NCBI GenBank assembly: GCA_036346205.1
Contig: JARFJB010001817.1
Location: 693,001 to 757,000, forward strand
Source: Vesta saturnalis
Taxonomy: Eukaryota > Arthropoda > Insecta > Coleoptera > Lampyridae
DNA: 64,000 nucleotides
Direction of reading: 5' to 3'
A program made the translations under genes and the position numbers. The first letter of the stretch is position 1. The number at the start of each line of letters is the position of its first letter. Positions 24,707 to 34,693 of this stretch are shown here, piece after piece. Under the pieces are notes generated by a model. It was not told where the DNA came from. It ran no database searches and saw nothing but the letters and a program-made list of their open reading frames with translations.

Positions 24707-25351
24707 TTGGTAACTGTCTGCTCCTTCTTCGAGTTACTCGAACTGAACTAAACTTCCGGTTGTGTGTGCTGCTGCTTATGTACTATATTGCTTTCACTCA
24801 CTGTTTTCACTGCTTGTACTGCTTTCACTACTGTTACTGCTTTCACTGTTTGCTTCCTTCTTCTTTTGTTGATTCTGTTTTAGGTGTTATGGATTTTAGT
24901 TGTCTAGGGATTAATGATGTTTACCATATTGATGGTAGTCTCAGAGGCTTCTTTGATAATTCTAGTTGTAAAGTGCTTGATGCTTGCCAAAGCTTTTGCG
25001 ACTTCAAATTTAATTTGTGTCCTGTTGTGATTACGTGTTGGGCCAAGGATGATGCCGCTTGAACTTTTTAACCACGTTTTTGTGATTGAGAAACACCCAC
25101 ATAATCTCAACACAACCGACGATGCTCTGAGGCTACCATCCATAAGGAAACATCATTAATCCCTAGACAACTAAAATCCACAACACTTAAAACAGAATCC
25201 ACAAAAATAGAAGTAAACAAGGAAGCAAACAGTGAAATCAGTCAAGGTAGTAAAGCAGCGAAAGCAGTGAGTGAAAGCAATAGGGTATATAAGCAGCAGC
25301 ACACAACAAAGTCAGTTTAGTGAGTAACTCAAGCAGGAGCAAAGTTATAAC

Positions 25352-25392
25352 CTGAGGATGGCAAATGAGACTTTTGAAACGTCGTTTGCAAC
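25352..25392 (+). ncRNA. Hammerhead-ribozyme-like motif, right arm
   Basis: Core CTGAGGA at 25352-25358 and GAAA at 25376-25379, followed by ACG-T-CGT, which can form the very short stem III known from Penelope-associated hammerheads. Stem II is damaged in this copy (GGCAAA against CTTTT). Together with the left arm, where stem II is intact, this looks like a decayed ribozyme pair. Confidence 0.45.
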
Positions 25393-25440
25393 AAACGGTC
25401 TTTGAGACCAGAAGATACGGATCAACAGAAACCAGCATAC

Positions 25441-25451
25441 ACACAACACAC

Positions 25452-25494
<43 letters not shown>

Positions 25495-25522
25495 ACGCAC
25501 ACGCACGCACGCACACGCACAC

Positions 25523-25601
<79 letters not shown>
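25441..25601. repeat. Compound (CA)n-(TA)n microsatellite
   Basis: About 40 CA-type units with CG variants, then about 38 TA units with one C interruption. The long Thr-His and Tyr-Ile open frames over it are artefacts. Confidence 0.97.
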
Positions 25602-25603
<2 letters not shown>

Positions 25604-26407
25604 AAGAGTGATGCAAAAGTTCCGCAAAATTCTGCACCTTTTAGGGGTTTGAATTAATTCTACCATTTTTGGGTAGGGGGTGAGGGGTTGCAAGTCAAAA
25701 ATTTTAAATAGCAACCCTTATTGAGTCTTAATTTTGAAGCCCTAGTTAAGACGAGAAAATTGATGTAAAGTAAACACCTCTCCGACACCCTAATCCAAAA
25801 TGGCGGAGCCAAGAAGTTCAAATTTTTCCATTTTTGTATTTGTATTTTACGTTAATTTGAGGGTGTATTCATTTTAAGATGCAAAACAAAAAATTGCAAA
25901 ATTTTTTATATCTACATTAATTATGATTTAGAAAAATATAACTTACAATTTTCATTTTAATGAAAATGGGGCCTACTCAATACCTAAAACCTAATTTAAC
26001 CTAATTATGATTTAATTCATCAAAAATTATAGAAATAAAAAAAAATTAATTAAATTAGTAAATCCTTTCATTTATTAAAATGATACAATTTCAAGTTAAA
26101 TTAGAATTCAATGTTTTTAGATTGAAGTATTGTAAATTACATCTTTAAATAGTTATTCATCTTACCAGAGTTCAATGCAACATATGTTCAAATTGGTTAA
26201 ACTATTTTAAAACTTATTTATAGCTTGAATTGTAAAATCATGTGTTAATTAGCTGATCAACAATGAACATCTCCGAAATTTTTAATTTAAATTAAACATT
26301 TCTTCTTTGTGGTTGCTATTACTTCTCCAAACTCGTGAGACTAATTTGTGCTAAATCGTTTGTTTACACAGAAGAGAAGAAATAGAATATTAAGTTAATC
26401 TAATTTT

Positions 26408-26410
<3 letters not shown>

Positions 26411-26451
<41 letters not shown>
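26411..26451. repeat. (TA)n microsatellite
   Basis: About 20 AT units, 32 bp upstream of the transposase start codon in the long-inverted-repeat element. Confidence 0.97.
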
Positions 26452-26454
<3 letters not shown>

Positions 26455-26483
26455 CATTTATTTGTTCCTCTAATATTATAAAA

Positions 26484-27489
26484 ATGAACCTCAGTGAACA
26501 TGAATGAATAACAATATTAATGACGAGAGGCTACGGAGATAGACAGAGGTAATACCGTGAGGTTACCGAGTTGTTCAACGCTACCTTTCCTAATCGCGTT
26601 CCGATTTCAAAAAGTACTGTTTGGAGAACGGTTATGCGTTATGAAGAAACAGGCAGCATCAAGGATAAATCAAGAACAGGAAGATTACTTGTAATCATAA
26701 ATCGTTAGACATATTACAAGAATTTATTGAAAATCCCCATTTATCCAGTCGAAAAGTAGCACAGGAGCACGGTGTCAGTCAACGTGCTGTTCTTAGAATT
26801 TAAAAAGGTAACAACTTCAAGCCTTACAAAGTGCATTTAGTACACGAACTATATGAGGAATTTTTCTATCGAAGAATGGACTTCGGTGAAATTATGATGA
26901 CCAAACTTGACGCTTATCATAATTTATTAAATAGAATCATTGTTAAATGGTGAAGTAAAGAGACATAACTATAGATACTTGTCTGGTGAAAACCCGCACT
27001 GGCATTGTGAATTGCATACACAGTGTCCAGTAAAGGTTAATGTATGGATGGGTATCGTTGGTCAGCGAGTTATAGGCCCAATTTTTATAAATGGGAATTT
27101 AAATTCAGAAAAATATGCAGCTATACTTCAAGACCAAATTATTCCAGAAATTCAAAACATATTTGGCCCCAACTTTCAGAATGTATGATTTCAGCAAGAT
27201 GGCGTATTTTGGACATCAAGAACGCAATATCTTACATGCAAATTTTCCAAAACGATGGATTCGTCGAAGAGGCGAAGTGGAATGGCCCGCAAGATCACCG
27301 TACTTGTATCCTTCAGACTATTTCTTATGGGGCTACCTCAAAAATGTTGATTATTTGAAAAATAAAATACAAGAAGTTGCTGGAAATGTTACAATAGAAG
27401 CACAGAACAATGCAGTTTCTTCATTTTATAATCGGCTGGCACACCGTCAAGCAGTTGATGGATATCAATTTGAATATCTGTTGCATTGA
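26484..27489 (+). pseudogene. Tc1/mariner-superfamily transposase (FQQDG...FLWGYLK type), broken
   Basis: ATG 26484 begins MNLSEHE, then ITILMTRGYGDRQR after a stop. A helix-turn-helix PISKSTVWRTVMRYEETGS is followed by SLDILQEF..LSSRKVAQEHGVSQRAV. The first catalytic block is eroded (LNGEVKRHNYRYLSGENPHW remains but the preceding Asp motif does not). KVNVWMGIVGQRVIGPIFIN is intact. The second block FQQDG follows a stop at 27185. The third reads WPARSPYLYPSDYFLWGYLK. The protein ends GYQFEYLLH at 27489. At least five breaks. Confidence 0.9.
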
Positions 27490-28017
27490 ACTCTTGTAAG
27501 ATGACTAACTTAACTATTTAAAGATGTATTTTAAAATACTACAGTCTAAAAACATTGAATTCTAATTTAAATTGAAATTATATCATCTTAATAAATCAAA
27601 ATAATTTACTAATTTAATTAATGTTTTTATTTCTATAATTTTTGCTGATTTTAATCGTAATTAGTTTAAATTAGGTATTGAGTAGGCCCTATTTTCATTA
27701 AATTGAAACAAAAATCGTGTAAGGTATTTTTTTCTAAAAATAATGAATTGTAAATTAAAAAAATTTGCATCTTAAAATGAATACACCATCGAAGTAATGT
27801 AAAATACAATACGTAGGCAAATGGAAAAATCTGAACTTCTTGGGGTATCTGGGAGGGGTTTACTTTACACCAGTTTTCTTGTCTCCACGTGAGCTTTAAA
27901 ATGACATATCACTCAATAGTGGTTGCTATTTAATATGTTTGACTTACAACTCCCTACCCCTAACCAAAAAAAGGGCGAATTCCTGCAACCAGTAAAAGGT
28001 GCAGAATTTTCCCAATA

Positions 28018-28089
28018 TACGTAACTTCCTGAAAGTTAATGCGTGTAACAAGTTTAAAATTACGAAGAGGTTACGGAACTTTTACATCA

Positions 28090-28156
<67 letters not shown>

Positions 28157-28319
28157 CTTCGATAACTTAATGAATTATCATTTATGATTTTCAGAAATTC
28201 AAAGTTGAAAATTTGATATACATGAGGTTCTCCCTAATGGGATTCTATACGTAACTTCCTGAAAGTTAATGCGTGTAACAAGTTTAAAATTACGAAGAGG
28301 TTACGGAACTTTTACATCA

Positions 28320-28380
<61 letters not shown>

Positions 28381-28466
28381 CTGATAATTTAATGAATTAT
28401 CATTTATGATTTTCAGAAATATAAAGTTGAAAATTTGATATACATGAGGTTCTCCCTAATGGGATT
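28018..28466. repeat. Two-copy tandem duplication, period 230 bp
   Basis: GTAACTTCCTGAAAGTTAAT at 28021 recurs at 28251. Each unit consists of the last ~75 bp of the neighbouring element (ending CATCACTG), a long (TA)n tract, and an AT-rich segment ending CATGAGGTTCTCCCTAATGG. The unit therefore spans a transposon end and its flanking DNA. The (TA)n tracts are 28092-28151 and 28323-28374. Confidence 0.93.
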
Positions 28467-28532
28467 CGACTCCATATTCTCTCACTTACTAGACCATTGA
28501 TCTTACAACTAAACTACCGGAGTTATGTGACC
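28375..28532 (-). repeat. Probable tRNA-derived SINE with (TA)n tail
   Basis: On the minus strand from about 28525: CTCCGGTAGTTTAGTTGTAA (A-box-like TAGTTTAGTTG), then GGAGTCGAATCCC (B-box-like) within a short T-arm ATGG...CCAT, then GGGAGAACC that can pair with CTCC at the start. An AT-rich body follows and the unit ends in (TA)n. This is the layout of a tRNA-headed SINE. The anticodon arm is unclear. Only one head copy is present in the window. Confidence 0.5.
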
Positions 28533-29427
28533 CGCATATCGTTAAGGTTGCACACACGACAAGTACGTAACTGATTGGTTAATAATAATTGTTATCAGCA
28601 AATTTTAAATAGTAATCCTAGGGAATATGAAAATGTAAACTTTACATTAAATATATAAATATTATTTATTTTTAATGTATTTAAATTAATTAATTTCTAA
28701 TACAGTTATTCTACATATAAGTTGTTAAACATTGTAAAGTTAAGTAAACAATTTGTAATTAAAATGTAATACATAATACTATAATATAACAGTTTGAAAT
28801 GTTTGACAACATAATTTAAAATAAAGGCATTAAAATTCAAAATTATTAAATGACACAGTTATCTAATAGTTTAATCAATATTTACAAAAACCATTTAACA
28901 ATTAATTTAACATTATATGTTGTAATGAAATTAATTTTAGATTAGAAGATTACAATCTTTAAACATTCTCAAATACCGTTAATCTAATTATATTCAACAT
29001 TTACATAAAAACCCAGTTAAATTTAATTTAACTGGTTATTTTGGTAATTTGATTGTGAATGCTTCTAATTTAAAATTGAAGTTTTCACAACTCTTACAAT
29101 ATAATCGTAATTTTAGTTAAATGTGTTTTTAAATTTCATTGTTAGCTTGCGTAAATGTTTAACTGTTATCATCTAATGAGGTATGTTTAATTTTAATTTT
29201 TAAATGACTATTATTTTACTACAATTTAAAGTTTTAAACTTATCTGAAACTGTAAGTTAATAAGGTTTATGTTAATTTAATACACATTAAAAAAAATGTT
29301 ATAATCTTTAAAATTTTACTAAGAAGTATTAAGATTTTAATAAGTTAAAATTTAAAATTTATATACATAAAACAGTACACTATAAGTTCCATGTAAGTTA
29401 ATACAATATTTGTTTTAACAAGTTATA
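28533..29427. other. Extremely AT-rich spacer
   Basis: A/T makes up most of this stretch and no open frame or repeat stands out. Confidence 0.5.
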
Positions 29428-30071
29428 AAGTGGCCGGAAGTGTCTTATACTATCATTATAAGCATGTTTAAGATTTTAAACCATGTGTTATTGTTCATTA
29501 GTTAGTAATTTAAACCACAAACATCGCAATGTTTTATGGTATTTTAAATTAAGCCGCGCTGTCAAATTTAAATTAAATTATTTCTCGAATATCTCGGGAT
29601 TTAGCATCCCAAAGGTCTTAAAAATCCCCATTCACTCGTATAAATAAAGTCGAATTTCGTTTAAGGTCTGTTCGCACTTATTCTGGCGTGTAAAGTCCAC
29701 CTAGTGTGGGTAGTCATATGATAAAAATATATTGCACAACTGTAAACGATTATCAGAACCGAGACCGGGTCAACAAAATTTCGTTTTGGATTTGTTTTAC
29801 AAATTAATTATAACAATAACTTTTAATAAGAAACGAATTAGGTAGCAGTACGCAGTTCCCGAATGAAGTGCGAAAAGTTTGGTTAATTGCGGAGGATCGG
29901 TTTTAGCCGACAGATCTCACTGCGTCAAAAGAGTCCAGACTAATTTGGTTATCAAAGCCACTTAAAAATAACTGATTTTGTCATAAATAAGTACACTGTA
30001 TTGGATGTTAAAAATGAGATTTATTATTAGTTAATAATATAACCGATTTAAAAAATTTCAGTTTAGTTTGT

Positions 30072-30121
<50 letters not shown>

Positions 30122-31624
30122 CGAATGTAAACCTAAGTACAGCTACAGAGGTATATGTTAAATATAATAATTCTTTACAATGTTATAAAGTAACTAAAAT
30201 TCTAATTTTTGCTTTAAATTCAAATATTGGAACATCTTATAATTAAAAGTCATCACCTTCACTTTCACTATCATCTTCACTCTCTGACATTGATTACTAG
30301 AGGTTTTACCATTTCCTCTGCTCTTTTTTGAACGTCCCACCACTGTCTCATTTCCTTTTCAGCATGTAAAATACACTCTTGCCACAGTTCTCCAGTTACT
30401 TGGTTTAATGAATCCTTCCATATCGATAAAACATTCTCGTCCATGAAGCCCTGTCTGCCAACGTTTTTGTTGTAATACTGTTTACAATCTGCCCATATTA
30501 ATTTGGTAGGGTTTTGAATTGCAAGTGATACGGAGGTAAACGTAAAATTTGATGTGCCAGTTGATTTCATCCATTGCACATATTTTTGGAACTTTTAAAT
30601 CATTGGCAATTTGTAATAATTCCACTTTCAGCATATCATTCGAATGAGGAATGTTGTGTTTTCATAAAAATTGAAGACGATCTTCTTTCTTCAAACTACC
30701 TGAAGGTAATTTTTCTACCTATGTAGAATGATAACGGGCATTGTCAAGAATTATCAAACTTGGCTTTTCTAAATTTGGTAAAAGCTGTTCTTGAAACCAT
30801 TTTTGAAATAAATCAGCGTTTATATTATCGTGGTAGTCTGCTGTCTTACTTTTACTGGAAAATACCAATGATGAATTAGGTATAAAAAGATCTTTGTTGC
30901 CAGCACTCAGTACGATTAAACGAAAATTTATTCGGTTAAAAATATTTTTAACAAATAGGACTATTTTAATAACCGTTTCCCTTCTAGCGGTTTGTCGTTT
31001 GTGCTTTTCAAATCATTATCATGCCATGATTTTCGAACGCTTCCTAGACTAAAAATCCACGTCTCATCCAAAAAGACAGGATCGTAACTAATTTCACAAC
31101 TTTTATTAGCAAAATATTTTCGCAAAAATGTTGCTCGAGCACCAGCAATATGAACCTGCTCCATTAAACGCCTTCTTCCATCGTCAACTTTGAATTCAAA
31201 ACCAATTTTGTGTAACAATTGTTTTGTGCTGCAAAATAAATAAATGCATTCAATCAATTGGAAATACATTTTGCATTATAAACTTACCTCGTAATAGTGA
31301 ATATTAATAATAATAGTTTTGAAAAAAACTGTTGTTTACAAATACAATGGAGACTAATAAATTACGAAGCGAAAGATAAAATATTATAACTACAAAACGA
31401 TGCTATTATACGAAACGAAATACTAAGAATAATTTGAGGTTAAATAGCCAAGAAGACATCTGACAGCGTCATGCGCTTTGACTTTAGAATCGACGTACGT
31501 TTTTAAGTTCTGCATTTAAAATATATGGCAGACGTATCAATTATAACCCGTCTTTCTTTAAGTGGGAACTTCACACTAAGATAAAGGGAAACAAGCGCAT
31601 TTCACAGTAATAATTATATCCCCA
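29428..31624 (-). mobile_element. R1 family copy B (IS630/Tc1-type DNA transposon), truncated at its right end
   Basis: The left end AAGTGGCCGGAAGTGTCTTA (29428) is preceded by TA. The 640-bp non-coding section matches 11741-12415 and 50091-50750. A (TA)n tract (30074-30120) interrupts it at the place where copy C carries an insertion. Similarity to copies A and C stops at ATATCCCCATT (31624), about 45 bp short of the right inverted repeat. Confidence 0.88.
30243..31235 (-). pseudogene. R1 copy B transposase, frameshifted
   Basis: From the right: LLHKIGFEFKVDDGRRRLME, IAGARATFLRKYFANKSCEI, DPVFLDETWIFSLGSVRKSW (first catalytic Asp), then a shift, DYHDNINADLFQKWF and LIILDNASYHST-like (second Asp, near 30740). 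The third block is shifted out of frame (KPTKLIWADCKQYYNKN remains), and the end is WWDVQKRAEEMVKPLVINVR. The family is the insect IS630/Tc1-type DDE transposase with third motif NPxE. The N-terminal ~150 residues are missing or unreadable. Confidence 0.88.
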
Positions 31625-32261
31625 TTAAAATTGTATGTTTTCCGGTAGGTTACCTATCTCTTTGGAACATTTACATTCATGACAGAAGGGTACATACCGT
31701 GTTCCACATTGTGCAATGAAGATAGCTCTAGTTATTGAGATAAACATACGTTTATAGTAAATTAAATTGCGCAGGTACATGTGCCGTATGCGAATGTTAA
31801 AAGGAAATGTAAATACAAATGTGTTAGCGTAAGTTTACTAAAACTGTTGGTTACCTTTTTACATTCCCGTATACTGTACGTAAAGGGAAAATATTGCGAT
31901 CATGAAACAATTCGACCTCGAGATTTTGACGGGTCTTCGTGTTTTGAGGGTCTCTGAATCCATTTTGACCATTTTTGGCATCCCGTCTATGTATGTGTCG
32001 GTGTGTGTGTATGTAAACACTATAGCGGTCAGACTGTTTGAGCGGGAGTGATACGAATAGGCGTACGCCTATTATAGTAAAATCTTAGATCCGTTTTGGG
32101 ACATGTAGGATTACAGAAAGTACCTGTTAACCTACACAGTTTTCAAATTTTTTCAAGTAAACTAGTCGTTTAAATGCATCTATTAATTTGAAATTTCTCA
32201 CACGCATGGAAGATACTAATAAACTATTAGATATGAAATTTCAAGTTGATCGAAGCACTAG
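31625..32261. other. Unassigned stretch with a 16-bp perfect palindrome
   Basis: No gene recognised. ATAGGCGTACGCCTAT at 32057-32072 is a perfect palindrome, downstream of a GT-rich run (31990-32015). The block could be part of an unidentified repeat. Confidence 0.45.
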
Positions 32262-32404
32262 AAATGGGATTTAAATAAATAGTAGATGATACACCAAGTG
32301 TAAGAGTGGATCATTATAGCCCTAGCGCGTTTATATATAAAGCGCGTGGGCTATAATCACATCTCCTTGGCCGTGGTGTATCTATTTATTTAAATACCAT
32401 TACC
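32262..32404. repeat. Large palindrome (fold-back, MITE-like)
   Basis: Nested inverted segments read outward from the centre TTTATATATAAA at about 32330: GCGCG/CGCGC, ATTATAGCCC/GGGCTATAAT, GATACACCA/TGGTGTATC and GGGATTTAAATAAATAG/CTATTTATTTAAATACC. Together they give arms of about 70 bp that could form a long hairpin. It lies about 230 bp upstream of the Crypton gene. No target duplication was identified. Confidence 0.85.
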
Positions 32405-32632
32405 ATTTAAATACTATTTTTTCCACTACTAGTAATATTACAATAATTTTTACAATAATAATTGTAAATAAATGACAACAGTTCAAATTTAAAATATTTA
32501 TTTCAAATCAAGAAACAAATGACAGGTTTTTGTTAAGTTGCTATGACAATTTTGTTTGGAAATTTTGACATTCAAATTAAAACTGTGATTTGTTTAAGCC
32601 GTTTACGTTTTAAGTCAAGTGTTAAGTAAAAA

Positions 32633-33782
32633 ATGAGTAGTGAAAATTAAAATTGTACACCACCACTGAAATGCGCACCAATGCCGAAGAACTGACAGGG
32701 AACCTGCTACCTGAAAAATCGAAAAGATTTGTATATGAAAGCGTACACAACATTTAAAAGTTGGTGTACCAGTAAGAACGTCGGCAGAATGTCCGAAAAT
32801 GTACTTCTGGCATATTTTCCAAATTATGCATGCGATAAAAAGCCATCTACGTTATGGTCATATTATTCGAAGTTGAAATCAACTCTTTTATTAAAAGAAA
32901 ATGTGGACATATCAAAATTTTTTAAATTACTTGCTTTCTTAAAACGTCAAAATGCACATTATCAGGCTAAGAAATCATCCGTGTTTACTCAAGAAGAGAT
33001 TATAAAATTTCTCGTAGAGGCATCTGATAATTTGTATATCGCAACAAAGGTCTGTTAAATTTTATTCGATATTAATGTTTAAAAAACTTTCTCAATTTTT
33101 ATCACTAGGCAGTTCTCATAATTGGTTTCGCCGGTGCATGTAGAGAAGATGAACTTTGTGATTTGCTTCTTTCCGATGTTAATACAAAAGATGATATGGT
33201 TGTTTTTAATATTCGGAATAGCAAAAACGGATCTTCTAGAAATTTTGTGGTTATGGAAGCACTCTGGCTAGAAACTATACAGAAATATTTAAAAATTAGG
33301 GCTGTTCTGGACATGAAAAAATTATTTATATCAGTACGCAATGGAAAAGCTACCAAGCAAAGTATTGGTCATAATACGATTTCACAAATGCCAAAAAAAA
33401 TTGTCTTATATTTAAATTTGCAAAACCCTGTATCTTACAGGGGTCATTGCTTTCGACGAACTTCAGCCACCCTATTAGCTGCTAGTGGTGGTAATACGCT
33501 GCAGTTGAAACATCATGGAGGTTGGAAATCTTCTTGGATATGTCGAAGATTCTCTTGCACATATGGTACAAGCACCTTCAACATCGACAGGTTCATCCAC
33601 ATCACGAATACCAGAAAATGGCGATGAAATTCCACATCTGGAGAGTGTAGTTCCTTTACTGTTGGAGAGATTAGTAATACCTCTATTAACATATTGACAA
33701 ACACTTCAAGTTCTGTGAATGTCGCTGGGGCAGGCATTAGTATGAATTGCACTAATTGTAACATTAATTATAATTTTTATAA
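32633..33782 (+). pseudogene. Crypton-type tyrosine recombinase gene with one intron, two frameshifts
   Basis: The first exon reads TGNLLPEKSK, shifts one base, then YMKAYTTFKSWCTSKN (SAM-like core-binding domain) to NLYIATK. A 59-bp GT-AG intron (33050-33108) follows. The second exon has FAGACREDELCDLLLSDV (first catalytic Arg), RNSKNGSSRNF (Lys), YRGHCFRRTSATLL (HxxR) and HHGGWKSS (His/Trp). The nucleophile motif GYVEDSLAHMV lies in another frame after about 33520, followed by a shifted tail GISMNCTNCNINYNF. All residues needed for a tyrosine recombinase are present but not in one frame. It would recombine circular element DNA into the genome. Start codon uncertain (possibly 32633). Confidence 0.88.
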
Positions 33783-34644
33783 ATAAATCGTTCTTTGTAA
33801 TAGTATTGCACTTTTGAACGTAGATAGTAAATCTAGGTTACTTAACCTAAAATATGTCGACGTGTGTATAAATGATTAAATTATTTTGTAAATCCATCGA
33901 AATGGTGTGAAACGTAGTGGTAATAACTAGTTTCTGTTTAACATTCATAATATTTGCAAATAGAGGTTCCTCGAAATTTGACATTGTCCGCGTTATGTCA
34001 TATGACGTCCAATTTACTTACGTTTTAATATCAAAGTATTTAATTTAAAACAATTATTTGAATGCTTTTATACATTAAATAACATTACTGTACTCCCATT
34101 CTACTAAATATATTTCTAGGCAAACTGGAATGATTATGAGTTTGATTCTTGTCAAAATCACGACTTGTGTTATTTTTGTATCTACTGCCAACTAAATTTT
34201 GTATTACAATCTTATTAAACTTGTACTAAGAATATTTGTTAGCAGTATTTAAGAAAACATTTTTTTCTTTTGAAACTATGCGGAATGCGATATTTTTACA
34301 AGAGTAACAAAATGAAGATTATTAATCAGTCTTCTCGCTAAAAAAATTGAGAACCATATTACCACCCCTAAGAAAGTTCTAAAAGAAATGTCACGGGATG
34401 AGGGTGGTTTTAACCCTTCTACAATTTCTTTTGGGTTTCTTTGATTACCGAAAGGAGAGTAATCCTCTAAAATGCAGTTTTGCCAAATTTCATTCAATTT
34501 GTTTTACTCATTTCTAAACGGCGTACAAAAATGTGTTTTATGTAAACCTTGAACTCTTCTCACGAGCAAACGGTACATTTTGGTATATAAATAAATTGGG
34601 CCCAATCGACTTATTTTGACCTCTACTAAGCAATTTTGGAACAA

Positions 34645-34693
<49 letters not shown>

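Larger units (their letters stand above)
24540..25440. mobile_element. Head-to-head inverted pair of Penelope-type terminal repeats
   Basis: The left arm (about 24570-24960) and right arm (about 25115-25440) are reverse complements over some 330-390 bp, separated by about 150 bp. Shared blocks include TTGTCTAGGGATTAATGATG, CTCATTTGCCATCCTCAGGT and GCTTTCACTCACTG. Each arm carries CTGAGGATGGCAAATGAGAC followed by GAAACGTC, a motif pair I associate with Penelope-like element repeats that contain hammerhead ribozymes. Both arms end in simple repeats, (TA)n on the left and (CA)n(TA)n on the right. The 130-codon frame at 24670-25062 is not a recognised protein. Confidence 0.65.
25602..28092 (+). 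mobile_element. Tc1/mariner-superfamily element with ~500-bp terminal inverted repeats, inside a (TA)n tract
   Basis: The left terminal region (25602 to about 26190) and right terminal region (about 27485 to 28092) are diverged reverse complements. Landmarks in order: GTGATGCAAAAGTTCCG, CAAAATGGCGGAGCC/TCTGAACTTCTTGGGG, GGGCCTACTCAATACCTAA, and the inner AGAGTTCAATGCAAC against GTTGCATTGAACTCT. The right repeat has an extra ~65 bp near its end. Long (TA)n tracts lie immediately outside both ends, so the element inserted into a TA microsatellite. Between the repeats lies one broken transposase gene. Confidence 0.88.

Noticed and set aside
24670..25062. 130-codon open frame as a membrane or secreted protein
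   Set aside because: It lies within the inverted terminal-repeat arm and the partner arm does not preserve the frame.
25345..25714. Open frames of 77-158 codons rich in Tyr-Ile, Thr-His or Cys-Val
   Set aside because: They are translations of the (CA)n(TA)n microsatellite and its flanks, with no protein-like composition.
34276..34497. Possible piggyBac-type N-terminal fragment (PSSRDISFRTFLGVVIWF)
   Set aside because: The resemblance is faint, only about 70 codons are open, and no neighbouring catalytic motif was found.
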